Positions 22,494 through 31,800 of a stretch of DNA of 64,000 bases are shown piece after piece. Every line of letters starts with the position of its first letter. Positions within the stretch are counted from its first letter, which is position 1. Source of the DNA: CBDBZL01 sp031399025 (GTDB taxonomy: Bacteria > Pseudomonadota > Alphaproteobacteria > Sphingomonadales > Sphingomonadaceae); assembly GCA_031399025.1 (NCBI GenBank), contig JANNOJ010000022.1:124001-188000 (forward strand). Direction: 5' to 3'. The position numbers and the translations under genes were made by a program. The notes under the pieces are model-generated. The model worked only from the letters and a program-made list of their open reading frames with translations. It did not search any database and was not told where the DNA came from.

Positions 22494-25061
22494 GTGAGTA
22501 GATTCGTCACTTACCCCAAGGCGGCGGAAGCCGACGCGACGATCCGGCGGTTCGAGCCCTCGCACTGGCTCGTCGACTTCCCGCTCTCGATGATGGCGAC
22601 GCTGGTCACCGCCGGGCCGAACGCGCTCACCGTCCACGCGCTGTTCCGGCGCGAGGGCGACCTGATGGGCCTGATCTGGGAAACCGAGGACCGCCGCGAC
22701 GCCGGCACCTTCGCCTACCCGCGGCGCAAGGACTACCGCGGCACGGTGCTCGAGTTCGACTGGGTCTCGACCGGGATCCGCGCGCTCGACCTCACCCAGG
22801 GGCCGACCCTGGCGGTGGAGACCTTCGCCGGCGCCACCCACCAGGTCCGGCTGTGGAACTACGCCACCAGCGGCACGCCGACCAACTGCCACATCCGGCT
22901 CGAGCTGAGCGCGGTCCTGGGCGGCTTCGACGTGTCCGGCGACCTTGGCGAAGCGATCGACTGGAGCGACGTGAAACGGCTGTTCATCAGCCTGATCCCA
23001 CCCGGCTACGTCGAAGACTCCGCCACCCAGATCGGTGAGGCGGGCGGGCGGCTCGAACTCACCAACATCGCCGTCACCGGGCCCGGCTCGACGCTCCCGG
23101 TGCGCACCGCGCCGCTGCCCGCGCACGATCTGAAGATGACCGACGGGTTCGACAACGCCTACCCGTTCGCGCCCGAGCGCCTGGTCGAGCAGGTGCACCG
23201 GCTCGGCTACCGCGACTTCTACGTCCTCTATCTGGGGATCAGCAAGTTCCACGCGCTGAGCTGGAACGCCGGCGAGGGGCGCTACGTCGTCGACCCCGGC
23301 AAACCCGCGCTCAACGCGCCGACCGTCGCCTGGCTGACCGACTTCTTCGCCCGCCTGCACGCCAAGGGCTACACGGTCATCGTCTCGGTGAGCTTCGAGA
23401 TCCTGGGCGAATACCTGCCCGACGCCTGGAACCAGCGCGACCACGCCGGCAACCTCGCGCGCTCGGGGTGGGTGCCGCCGTCGGGCTTCGTGCGGCCGAC
23501 CAGCGCCGAGGGGCTGGACTATCTTGCCACCGTGTTCCTGGCCGCGCTGGCGCTGCTTCCCGCCGGCGCCGAGAAGCACTTCCAGATCGGCGAGCCGACC
23601 TGGTGGGAGGGCAGCTTCGGCGCCGGCGTCAACGCGCCGCACATCTACGATGCCGACACGCTCGCCCAGTACGCTGCCGAGACCGGGCTGTTCGCGCCGA
23701 CGCCCTGGCTCAGCACGGTGCTCGAGCAGCCCGACCCGGTGCACCTGCCGTTCGTCGCCTGGTGCCGCGACCAGCTCGGCGAAGCGACCCATTTCCTGCG
23801 CGACCGGGTGCTGGCCGCCTACCCGGGCGCAACCTCCTTCCTGCTGCTCTTCCCGCCCCAGATCCTGCGCGACGGGGCGCCGCTGCTCTACGCGCTCAAC
23901 TTCGCCAGGGCGTGGTGGAGCGAGGGCGAGTGGGACGTCCTGATGATCGAGGACTACGACTGGATCTCGGCCGGCCGGCGCTGGGACATGCGCAAAACCT
24001 GGCTGCTCGCCACCCGGGTGCTCGGCTTCCCGCTGGCGCGGATCCACTACTTCGCCGGCTTCAACCTGCTGCCCGCCACCACCTGGATCTGGCGCGAGAC
24101 GGACCTGGCGATCATGGACGCCTTCGCCCGCGGTCCCGCGGCGGTCTACGTCTGGTCGCGCGAGCAGGTGCAGCGCGATGGCTGGCTGTTCGACCAGCGC
24201 GACTGGAAGCTGTTCGCTAGGGACACGCGCCTGGCGACCTGCTGGCGGATCGCGCGCGCCGACGGGGTGGTCGAGGCCTACACCAGCTTCGACCGGCCGC
24301 TGACGATCCCCGAAGCCGGTGGGGCCGACCTCACCTACTCGCCCGCGAACGGCTTCTCCGCTTCGCAGCTCGCCTCCGACGCCGAGATGAGCGTGGCCGA
24401 CGTCGAGGTGCTCGGCGCGATCGACGCCGACGCGATCTCGGCCGAGGCGCTGCTCGCCGGGGTCTATGACGATGCGGAGGTCGAGATGGTCCTGGTCGAC
24501 TGGGCCGACCCGGCGATCCCGCCGACGATCCTGCGGCGCGGGACGATCGGGACGATCAGCCAGAGCGGCGGCGGCTTCACCGCCGAGCTGCGCGGCCTGG
24601 CCCAGAAGATCCAGCAGCCGGTGATCGACGTCTATCAGCCCGAGTGCCGGGTCGATCTCTACTCGCCCCCCTGCGGCGTCGATCGCGCGGCGTTCGCGGT
24701 GCCGGCGGCGGTGACCGCGCTGACCGACGGGGCGCTCGGCGTCGGCTCGGACAACCGCACCTTTTACGCCGCCGCGCTGGGGCAGGCCGACGGTTGGTTC
24801 GACTACGCCGAGCTGTGGTGGACGGGCGGTGCCAATGCCGGGCTCAAGACCGAGGTGCGCCGGTTCGCCGAGACCAAGGTGGAACTGTGGGAGCCGATGG
24901 GCTTTGCCGTCGCGCTCGGCGACACGTTCACGATCCACGCCGGCTGCGACAAGCAGCTGGCAACCTGCATCGCCAAATTCGCCAACGTCCTAAATTTCCG
25001 TGGCGAGCCCTTCGTCCCCGGCCAGGACGACGTGCTCGCCTATCCGGATGCGGTCGCGTGA
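22494..25061 (+). CDS. Tail-tip fusion: TIM-barrel-like region joined to DUF2163 (GTA gp13-like)
   Basis: 855 residues. Residues ~1-200 are a beta domain. About 205-590 resemble a glycoside-hydrolase-type TIM barrel (GYRDFYVLYLGISKF, KGYTVIVSVSFEI, then WDVLMIEDYDWI with acidic residues at strand ends). About 605-855 are DUF2163/BR0599, ending CDKQLATCIAKFANVLNF. In the Rhodobacter GTA the DUF2163 protein is only ~300 residues. The N-terminal part may correspond to the TIM-barrel domain of 'non-contractile tail sheath' proteins of some siphophages; I am not certain. It could bind or hydrolyse surface glycans. GTG start; overlaps the next gene. Confidence 0.82.
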   Translation: MSRFVTYPKAAEADATIRRFEPSHWLVDFPLSMMATLVTAGPNALTVHALFRREGDLMGLIWETEDRRDAGTFAYPRRKDYRGTVLEFDWVSTGIRALDLTQGPTLAVETFAGATHQVRLWNYATSGTPTNCHIRLELSAVLGGFDVSGDLGEAIDWSDVKRLFISLIPPGYVEDSATQIGEAGGRLELTNIAVTGPGSTLPVRTAPLPAHDLKMTDGFDNAYPFAPERLVEQVHRLGYRDFYVLYLGISKFHALSWNAGEGRYVVDPGKPALNAPTVAWLTDFFARLHAKGYTVIVSVSFEILGEYLPDAWNQRDHAGNLARSGWVPPSGFVRPTSAEGLDYLATVFLAALALLPAGAEKHFQIGEPTWWEGSFGAGVNAPHIYDADTLAQYAAETGLFAPTPWLSTVLEQPDPVHLPFVAWCRDQLGEATHFLRDRVLAAYPGATSFLLLFPPQILRDGAPLLYALNFARAWWSEGEWDVLMIEDYDWISAGRRWDMRKTWLLATRVLGFPLARIHYFAGFNLLPATTWIWRETDLAIMDAFARGPAAVYVWSREQVQRDGWLFDQRDWKLFARDTRLATCWRIARADGVVEAYTSFDRPLTIPEAGGADLTYSPANGFSASQLASDAEMSVADVEVLGAIDADAISAEALLAGVYDDAEVEMVLVDWADPAIPPTILRRGTIGTISQSGGGFTAELRGLAQKIQQPVIDVYQPECRVDLYSPPCGVDRAAFAVPAAVTALTDGALGVGSDNRTFYAAALGQADGWFDYAELWWTGGANAGLKTEVRRFAETKVELWEPMGFAVALGDTFTIHAGCDKQLATCIAKFANVLNFRGEPFVPGQDDVLAYPDAVA

Positions 25062-25696
25062 GCGCCGTTGCCGCCCTCTTCGTTCAGACCGACGGCTGCT
25101 ACTTCGGCGTGCCGGGTGTCGATCCGTGGGACGAAGCTCGCGACGCACGACTATACGCCGGTCCGCAGCCGGTAGTGGCGCACCCTCCCTGCGAGCGTTG
25201 GGGGCGGATGTGGTTCGGTTCGCCGCGCAAGCCCGAACCTGAGAAGTACCGCCTCGGCGATGACGGCGGGTGCTTCGAGGCAGCGCTCGCCGCGGTGCGT
25301 CGCTGGGGCGGCATACTGGAGCATCCGGCAGACTCCAAGGCGTGGGCGCGCTTCGGCCTGAAGAAGCCACCTCGGGGGGGTGGCTGGGTTCAGGCCGACT
25401 CGAGTGGCGGGTGGACCTGCTGCGTCGAACAGGGCCACTACGGGCACGCTGGCAGGAAGGTCACTTGGCTCTACGCAAATTGCGTCGATCTGCCGGAGCT
25501 GCGCTGGGGCCATTCGGGGCAGCGCCTTTGCCCGGTGATGCTCAATCGTCACGGCTACGAGAAGGCGCGCCGCTGCGGGATCACCGGCCGGATCGGGGGC
25601 AAGAGCAAAAAGGATGCTAGGGGCGCCACACCGAAGCCCTTCCGCGATCTGTTGATCGCAATCGCTTGCTCCGCTGTTCAGCGAGAAGCTGCATGA
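25058..25696 (+). CDS. Putative HPPC-motif protein inserted in the tail module
   Basis: 212 residues, GTG start, overlapping both neighbours by 4 bases. It carries VVAHPPCERWGRMWFG, RRWGGILEHPADSKAW and a CCVEQGHYGHAGRKVTW segment. Proteins with this pattern occur in many phages. The PPC recalls motif IV of cytosine-5 DNA methyltransferases, but no SAM-binding FxGxG motif is obvious, so I make no enzyme call. It has no expected role in tail assembly, so it is probably a moron-type cargo gene. The DNA is somewhat less GC-rich than its neighbours. Confidence 0.65.
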   Translation: MSAVAALFVQTDGCYFGVPGVDPWDEARDARLYAGPQPVVAHPPCERWGRMWFGSPRKPEPEKYRLGDDGGCFEAALAAVRRWGGILEHPADSKAWARFGLKKPPRGGGWVQADSSGGWTCCVEQGHYGHAGRKVTWLYANCVDLPELRWGHSGQRLCPVMLNRHGYEKARRCGITGRIGGKSKKDARGATPKPFRDLLIAIACSAVQREAA

Positions 25697-26106
25697 TCGC
25701 CCGGGCCATGATCGTCGCCCAGGCGCGCACTTGGCTCGGGACGCCGTTCCACCACCAGGGGCGGGTCAAGGGCGTGGGGGTCGATTGCGCCGGGCTGATC
25801 CTGGGCGTCGCCGCCGAGCTCGGCGTTTCGATCGAGGACCGCAGGGGCTATGGCCGGCAGCCCGACAGCGACGAGCTGATCCTGCTCTGCCGGCGAGAGG
25901 CGGCCGAGATCAGGTCGAGTGAGGCGCGGCCCGGCGACTTCTACCTGATGGCTCTGAAGGGGCGCCCCCAGCACCTCGCCATCGCCACCGACAAGGGCGT
26001 CATCCACGCTTTGGCCCCGCAGCGCCGCGTCGTCGAACACCGGCTCGACCGCTACTGGGCGTCCTGCATCACCAGCGCCTTCGCCTTCGCCTGGGCGGCC
26101 GACTGA
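25693..26106 (+). CDS. NlpC/P60 tail peptidase (GTA gp14-like)
   Basis: 137 residues. The NlpC/P60 cysteine is in GVDCAGLI (Cys32), with His94 in QHLAIAT and a further His at 105 completing a papain-like site. In GTA and lambda-like tails this protein cuts peptidoglycan during DNA entry. ATG at 25693 overlaps the preceding stop, and its own stop shares a base with the next ATG. Confidence 0.92.
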   Translation: MIARAMIVAQARTWLGTPFHHQGRVKGVGVDCAGLILGVAAELGVSIEDRRGYGRQPDSDELILLCRREAAEIRSSEARPGDFYLMALKGRPQHLAIATDKGVIHALAPQRRVVEHRLDRYWASCITSAFAFAWAAD

Positions 26107-28448
26107 TGGCCAGCCTGGTCCTCACCGCCGCCGGCTACGCGCTCGCGGGCGGTGCCAAAGCCGGCATCTGGGGGTCGGTCGCGGCGCTTGCCGGGGGGAT
26201 CGTCGGTTCGCGGATCGACCAGGCGCTGTCTTCCCCGGTCAGGAGCGAAGGGCCGCGGCTCAGCGACCTCGCGGTGCAGGCCAGCACCTACGGCGAGGTC
26301 ATCCCACGGGTGTTCGGCCCCGAGAACCGGATCTCGGGCAACGTGATCTGGTCGACCGGCCTCGTCGAAACCAAGTCGACCGAAAGCAGCGGCGGCAAGG
26401 GCGGCGGGTCGCGGAGCGAGACCACCAGCTACACCTACCACGTCGATTGCCAGATCGCGCTGTGCCGCGGGCCGATCGTACGGATCGGGCGGATCTGGGC
26501 GGACGGCAAGCTGTTCATGGACGCCGACGGGGTCCAGCAGCAGGCCAACGCGATCCGGGTGTACCTGGGCACCGATGACCAGCTCCCCGACCCCTTGCTC
26601 GAAGCGGCGATCGGGGCCGGCGAGACGCCCGCCAATCGCGGCCTTGCCTACGTCGTCTTCGACCATCTCGAACTGGAGGATTTCGGCAATCGGATCCCGC
26701 TGTTCACCTTCGAGGTGGTGGCGCACGAGAGCGCCACCGTCGCCACCGTGATCGACGAGCTGTGCACGGCCGCGAACGTGCCCTACCTCGACGCCGCGCG
26801 CACCGAGTTCCTCGACCTCAGGGGCTACGTGCTCTCGCGCTCCTCGACCGTTCGCGAGTCGCTCGAGCCGCTGCGCAGCGCCTTCTTCTTCGACGTCTCC
26901 GAGGTCGAGGGCGAGCTGCAAGTGTTCCCGGCCGATTCCAACCCTGTCGCGCGCGTCGGCTTCTGGGAGCTGGGGGCGCACCCGCAGGGTTCCGAGCGGC
27001 CGGCGCCCTACCAGGCGAGCCGCACCGCCAGCGCCGAGCTGCCGCGCCAGGTCAACGTCGTCTTTCACGATCCGGCCCGCGACTACCAGGAGAATTCGAT
27101 GCCCGCCCGCCGCGCGACGGTCTCCAGCACGGCCGACCTCACCGTCGAGCTGCCGCTCGTGCTGACCGCGAGCGAGGCGAAGTCGATCGCCGAGCAGCTG
27201 CTCTCGTCGGCCTGGCTGCGGCGGCTGACCGGCTCCACCCAGCTGCCGATCTCCTTCCTCCACGTCGAGCCGGGGATGAAGGTGGTGGTGCCGTTCGCCG
27301 ACGGCATCGACCGCACCTTGCGGGTCGAGCGCAAGGAGGCACGGGTGCCGGCCTACTCGGTGATCGAGTTCGAGAGCGACGGCGCGCTCGCGCTTTCCCG
27401 CCAGGCGAGCTCCGCGGGCGCGCCGGTGCGGGCGCAGGAGGTGCGCCTGCCGGGGCCGACCACCGCCTGGCTGCTCGACCTGCCGATCCTGCGCGACCAG
27501 GACGATTATTCGGGCTTCTACGCGGCCGGCAACGGCCCGCTGCCGGGCTGGCGCGGCGCGGTGCTCTACCGCTCGCTCGACGCCGGCGCGAACTATTCCC
27601 CGCTGCAGGAGCTGGCGGTGGGCGCGACGATCGGCGCCACGCTCGACGCGCCCGAGGGGGTTCTGGCCGCCGCCAGCCCGCACTTCTGGGACGAGGGCAG
27701 CAACGTCACGGTCACGCTCACCGACCCGGCCGACACGCTCGAGGGGCGCAGCGCGGCCGAGGTGCTGAACGGCGCCAACGCCTGCGCGATCGGCGGCGCC
27801 GCCGGTTGGGAAGTGCTCCAGTTCCGCGAGGCGGAGCTGATCGCGCCTGGGCCGGGAGCGGGGGCGACCTACCGGCTCTCGGGGCTGCTGCGCGGCCGCA
27901 AGGGCACCGAGGCCGCGATCGCCGGGCACGGACCGAACGAGGCCTTCGTGCTGCTGTCGGGCGCTCCCGGCAACGTTGCGGGGGTCTACCGGCCGGACAT
28001 CGCCGCTTCCGAGACCGGGCTCACCCGGGCCTACAAGGCGGCCTCCTCGGGCACGCTGCTCAGCGACGCGCCGGTGATCGACTTCACGCTGGAGGGCCGC
28101 TGGGCGCGTCCCTACCCGGTAGCGCACGTCGGCGGCAGCCGCGACGGCGCCGGCGACCTGGCGATCGCCTGGATCCGCCGCACCCGGCTCGAGGCGCCCT
28201 GGCAGGACGGGGTCGACGCCCCGCTCGGCGAGGCCAGCGAGGCCTACGAACTCGAAGTGCTCGCGGGGCCGAGTGGAGGTGGGGCTGGAACGGTGCTGAG
28301 AACCGTCTCGGCGACCGCTCCGGCGCTTGTCTACACCGCCGCGCAGCAGGTCGCCGATTTCGGCTCGGCCCAGGCGCAAGTGACGGTCCGGATCTACCAG
28401 CTCAGCGCCCGGGTCGGGCGCGGCCTGCCCAAGGAGGCGACGCTCTGA
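26106..28448 (+). CDS. Tail tip / host specificity protein (J-like, GTA gp15-like)
   Basis: 780 residues. It begins with a glycine-rich hydrophobic segment (AAGYALAGGAKAGIWGSVAALAGG) and VQASTYGEVIPRVFG, typical of J-like tip proteins. Hub domains follow, then ATYRLSGLLRGRKGTEAA and a C-terminal fibronectin-like region. It lacks the large N-terminal TIM barrel of GTA gp15, which may be compensated by the TIM-barrel region of the 22494 gene. It forms the central tail tip. Its stop overlaps the next ATG. Confidence 0.88.
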   Translation: MASLVLTAAGYALAGGAKAGIWGSVAALAGGIVGSRIDQALSSPVRSEGPRLSDLAVQASTYGEVIPRVFGPENRISGNVIWSTGLVETKSTESSGGKGGGSRSETTSYTYHVDCQIALCRGPIVRIGRIWADGKLFMDADGVQQQANAIRVYLGTDDQLPDPLLEAAIGAGETPANRGLAYVVFDHLELEDFGNRIPLFTFEVVAHESATVATVIDELCTAANVPYLDAARTEFLDLRGYVLSRSSTVRESLEPLRSAFFFDVSEVEGELQVFPADSNPVARVGFWELGAHPQGSERPAPYQASRTASAELPRQVNVVFHDPARDYQENSMPARRATVSSTADLTVELPLVLTASEAKSIAEQLLSSAWLRRLTGSTQLPISFLHVEPGMKVVVPFADGIDRTLRVERKEARVPAYSVIEFESDGALALSRQASSAGAPVRAQEVRLPGPTTAWLLDLPILRDQDDYSGFYAAGNGPLPGWRGAVLYRSLDAGANYSPLQELAVGATIGATLDAPEGVLAAASPHFWDEGSNVTVTLTDPADTLEGRSAAEVLNGANACAIGGAAGWEVLQFREAELIAPGPGAGATYRLSGLLRGRKGTEAAIAGHGPNEAFVLLSGAPGNVAGVYRPDIAASETGLTRAYKAASSGTLLSDAPVIDFTLEGRWARPYPVAHVGGSRDGAGDLAIAWIRRTRLEAPWQDGVDAPLGEASEAYELEVLAGPSGGGAGTVLRTVSATAPALVYTAAQQVADFGSAQAQVTVRIYQLSARVGRGLPKEATL

Positions 28449-28777
28449 TGCCCACCACCAACCTTGCTCTGCCGCTGCTCGACGAGGCGCAGGCCCAGAA
28501 GACGGTGACCCACAACGAGGCGCTGCGGCTGCTCGACGTGCTGGTCCAGGGCGCGGTCGAGGACCGGGTGCTGGCCGCGCCTCCGGCCGCGCCGGCCGAC
28601 GGTCAGGCGTGGATCGTCGGGCCGGCCGCGAGCGGCGCCTGGGCGGGCGAGGAGGACCGCGTGGCGGTGTGGTTCGGCGCGTGGCGCTTCCTCACGCCGC
28701 GCGCGGGCTGGCGCTTCTGGGACAAGGCCGCCGGCGCGCTGGTGGTGTTCGACGGCACGGCCTGGGCCGCGCTCTGA
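28448..28777 (+). CDS. DUF2793 tail-fibre-associated protein
   Basis: 109 residues with the unmistakable DUF2793 start NLALPLLDEAQAQKTVTHNE and the downstream WIVGPAASGAW...GWRFWDKAAGALVVFDG. This family is found in GTA-like and alphaproteobacterial phage tails before fibre genes. Exact role unknown. ATG shares a base with the preceding stop. Confidence 0.9.
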   Translation: MPTTNLALPLLDEAQAQKTVTHNEALRLLDVLVQGAVEDRVLAAPPAAPADGQAWIVGPAASGAWAGEEDRVAVWFGAWRFLTPRAGWRFWDKAAGALVVFDGTAWAAL

Positions 28778-28805
28778 GCTGAGCTTTTCACGAAAGGACA
28801 AGACG

Positions 28806-31800
28806 ATGGCGGGTTTCGGTTTCGGGTTCAGCTACCGGCGCGAGCGCCGGGCCTCCCCCAGGGCGGCGCGGATCGTGGTCGCGGCGATCACCGGCGCGAG
28901 CGACAACGGCGCGCTCGACGGGCAGACGCTGAGCGCACCGTTCGTCGCGACCGGGACCTACGCCAGCGCCACCCGGCAGTGGCGGGTCGGCGGGGCGGCC
29001 GTCGCGGGGGCCACCGCGGCGCAATTGCTGGCTGATGCGACCGCGCTGGGGCTCACCCACCGCGAGCCGATCAGCTGCCTCATTCGCCTGCTCGACGCCG
29101 AGGGCGCCGAGATCGCGCGGGCCGAGCCGAGCGTGCTGTTCTTCGTGCCGCTGGTGGCGAATGTCTCGGCGGTGACCGCCACGGTGCTCGAGGGCGGGAC
29201 GCTGGTCTACCGCGTCAGCCTGCCGCGCCCGGTCGATGATTTCGATGCGCCGGTTTGGGTGACCTACCTGCACCAGCAGAACGACACGCACAGCAATCCA
29301 GGCGACGCAGCAGACCTCGCTCTCGGCTTCGTCAGCGACGTCAGTCTGCCTTTCGCGGTCGGGCAGCAAGACCTGGATGTCTCGTTCGGAACGATCGACG
29401 ACATCTTCGTCGAGCCCGCTTACGAGGGTTTCCGGTTCACCATAACTGATGCCTCGCCTGGTATCTTGCTGGGCACCATCTCGGCGACGGCCGAGGTGAT
29501 GAGCGAGGATTTCGACCCGGCACCGGGCGAGTTCAGCATCGCGGATGCCTCCGTGCTCGAAGGCGACTCCGGCACGACGCCGGCGTTCATCCCCTGGAGC
29601 CGGGCCAACGGCAGTTACGGCGCGGGCTCCTTCGATCTCACGTTGGAACTCCCTGGTGGTGCCGGCGGGCTCTCTGGCGCCGACGTAAGCGGGCCGCTGA
29701 CCGTCACGATCGACTTTATCGACGGTCAGACGAGCGGCAGCGCGCTGGTGACGAATATCGTCGGCGACACCGCTGTCGAGGGCAACGAAGTCGGCACGGT
29801 GACGATGTCCAACCTGGTTCTGCCGAGCGGGACGATCGACAATGGCACCGCCACTCTCACGGTGATCGGCGATGATTCGGGCGCAAGCGTCGCCACCAGT
29901 GTTTCGCAGTACGGCATCACCTACAGTTTCAGCGAGGCGCGTCCCGTTTCGCAATATCCCGTCACCGGCGACTTCCAGGTGGAAGGGACGGTCACGATTG
30001 TTGGGATCAGCCCGGCTTCAACGGCGGTCAGCGGCACCTACTCCAACGGCACGGCCTATACCAGTCAGGAGGTGAACGGCGCTCAGCTCAACCCTGGCAA
30101 CCGCGCCGATGCGGGCGGCTCGAAGGCGAACAATTCGGGCAACCGCCAGGGATACAATGGCATCCCGTCGATTTCGGGGACCTACTCAGGCGTGGCCTAC
30201 ACCTCGTCGCTCAACGTGCACCCGAGCAAGACCGGAGCGCCGCTGGTCGTCACGAATGGCACGGTGGTGATGCAGACGACCAATCTGAGCCCGAACACCA
30301 GCATCCGCCCAGGCGGGCTCGACATGACAGTGCTGACCGTGGTCGATGCTCTCGGATCGCCGACCGTGCTACGTCCCGGCCAGGCTTCCTCGACGAAGAC
30401 CCACGCCTTCGATTACGCCGATCTCGACATCTCGATCCTGCAAAGCGTCGCCAGGCCGGCAGGCACTCCGGCGTTCGATAGCTTCCTCGCGGCGATCAAA
30501 AAGCCGCTCCCGTTTCAGATCACCGACAGCGTCAATGGCGAAACGGCACAGCCTAAGAATAACGGCGGCGACTACGTTCGCGACATGGCAGCCCCGCGCT
30601 GCTTGGCCATGCTCGCGATGCACCTTGACTGGACCGATGACGAGACGCGCCAGCTTGCGGCCTGTGTGCATAACGACATGATCGACATTGCCGATCGGAT
30701 CATCGAAGGCGGCACGGTCGGGGCGGTCGGCAGTGTCTCAGGGGGGAACGGTGCGTGCTGGAAGGGTCCTTCTCTATACCTCGGCACGGCGATGGTCGAA
30801 AATGCCACCACCCTGCCTGAGGCAACCGCTAGAAGTGTCGAGTTGACCGAGGTCTGTGCCGATCCGTATGTCGTGCCCGAGAACTGGCAGCATCAAAAGC
30901 TGACCCGCGAGCACGTTGATGTGACACAGGCGTGGACCAGCATCACTGGTAGTACGGGAGCCGGCAGCGGCAATGACGGCGCGCCCAACGTTCCGCTGTG
31001 GATGGTCGATGCGGTCGAGTTCTTAGGCAACGGCTCGGCGCTCTATGGTGTCGGGATCGATTACCCCGCCGAGTATCGTGCCGTTTGCGACAAATCGAGC
31101 CTGCCGGGGATCATCGCCACTTACCTCGCCGCGCCGGCCTGGGACCTGTGGAACCGCCCCGAGATGAAGCACTACGCCGACATGGCCCGCCACCGCCAGG
31201 AGATCGAAGGGGATTGGGGCACCAAGACCGGGTCCAATGATATCAACGCCTATGAAGCGCTGCTGCTCGAAACACTCTGGCCGGTGGACAATGCGCCGCC
31301 GACGCTGGAGGCGGGCAAATATCTGCCCGGAGCCACCGACGCGACCGTATGGCTACGTTTCAGCCGCGCGCTGGACATGAGCCAGGCGTTCAATCCGGCG
31401 CACTTTGTCATCGAGGTGGACGGGGTTCCCGTCACCGGCGTAACGATGGCACCTGCGGTCTCCGACATTCCCCATGGCGTCTTTGGCACGAATGTCGGCC
31501 TCAAAGTGGCCAGCGTCCTCCCGCGCAGCGGGGTCACTGTCAGCTACACCGGTGGTTCGGCGCTTCGCAGCGTGCCTGAGCTGGTGAACGTCGCGCCGTT
31601 CACCGATCAGCCCCTGATCGACGTGACGCCGCGCACCGCCCACGCCGAGGTTGTCTCGGCAACCAGTGGCGGTCTCAACGCCTACCGCACGCCGATCGGC
31701 CCGACCGCCGATCCGATCGCCAACGCCGACTGGTTCCTGGCGATGATGGAGATCAAGACCGCCGCAACGCACCTGCCGAACGGCGCCGCGTTCCTCCGCG

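Noticed and set aside
21609..24938. 1109-residue minus-strand open frame
   Set aside because: Antisense to the DUF2460 and DUF2163 fusion genes; low-complexity Arg/Gly/Asp/His composition typical of antisense frames at high GC.
25058..25696. Calling this gene a cytosine-5 DNA methyltransferase
   Set aside because: The PPC is suggestive, but no SAM-binding FxGxG or ENV motif is visible, so a firm call is not supported.
26052..28379. 775-residue minus-strand open frame
   Set aside because: Antisense to the J-like tail tip gene, with no domain of its own.
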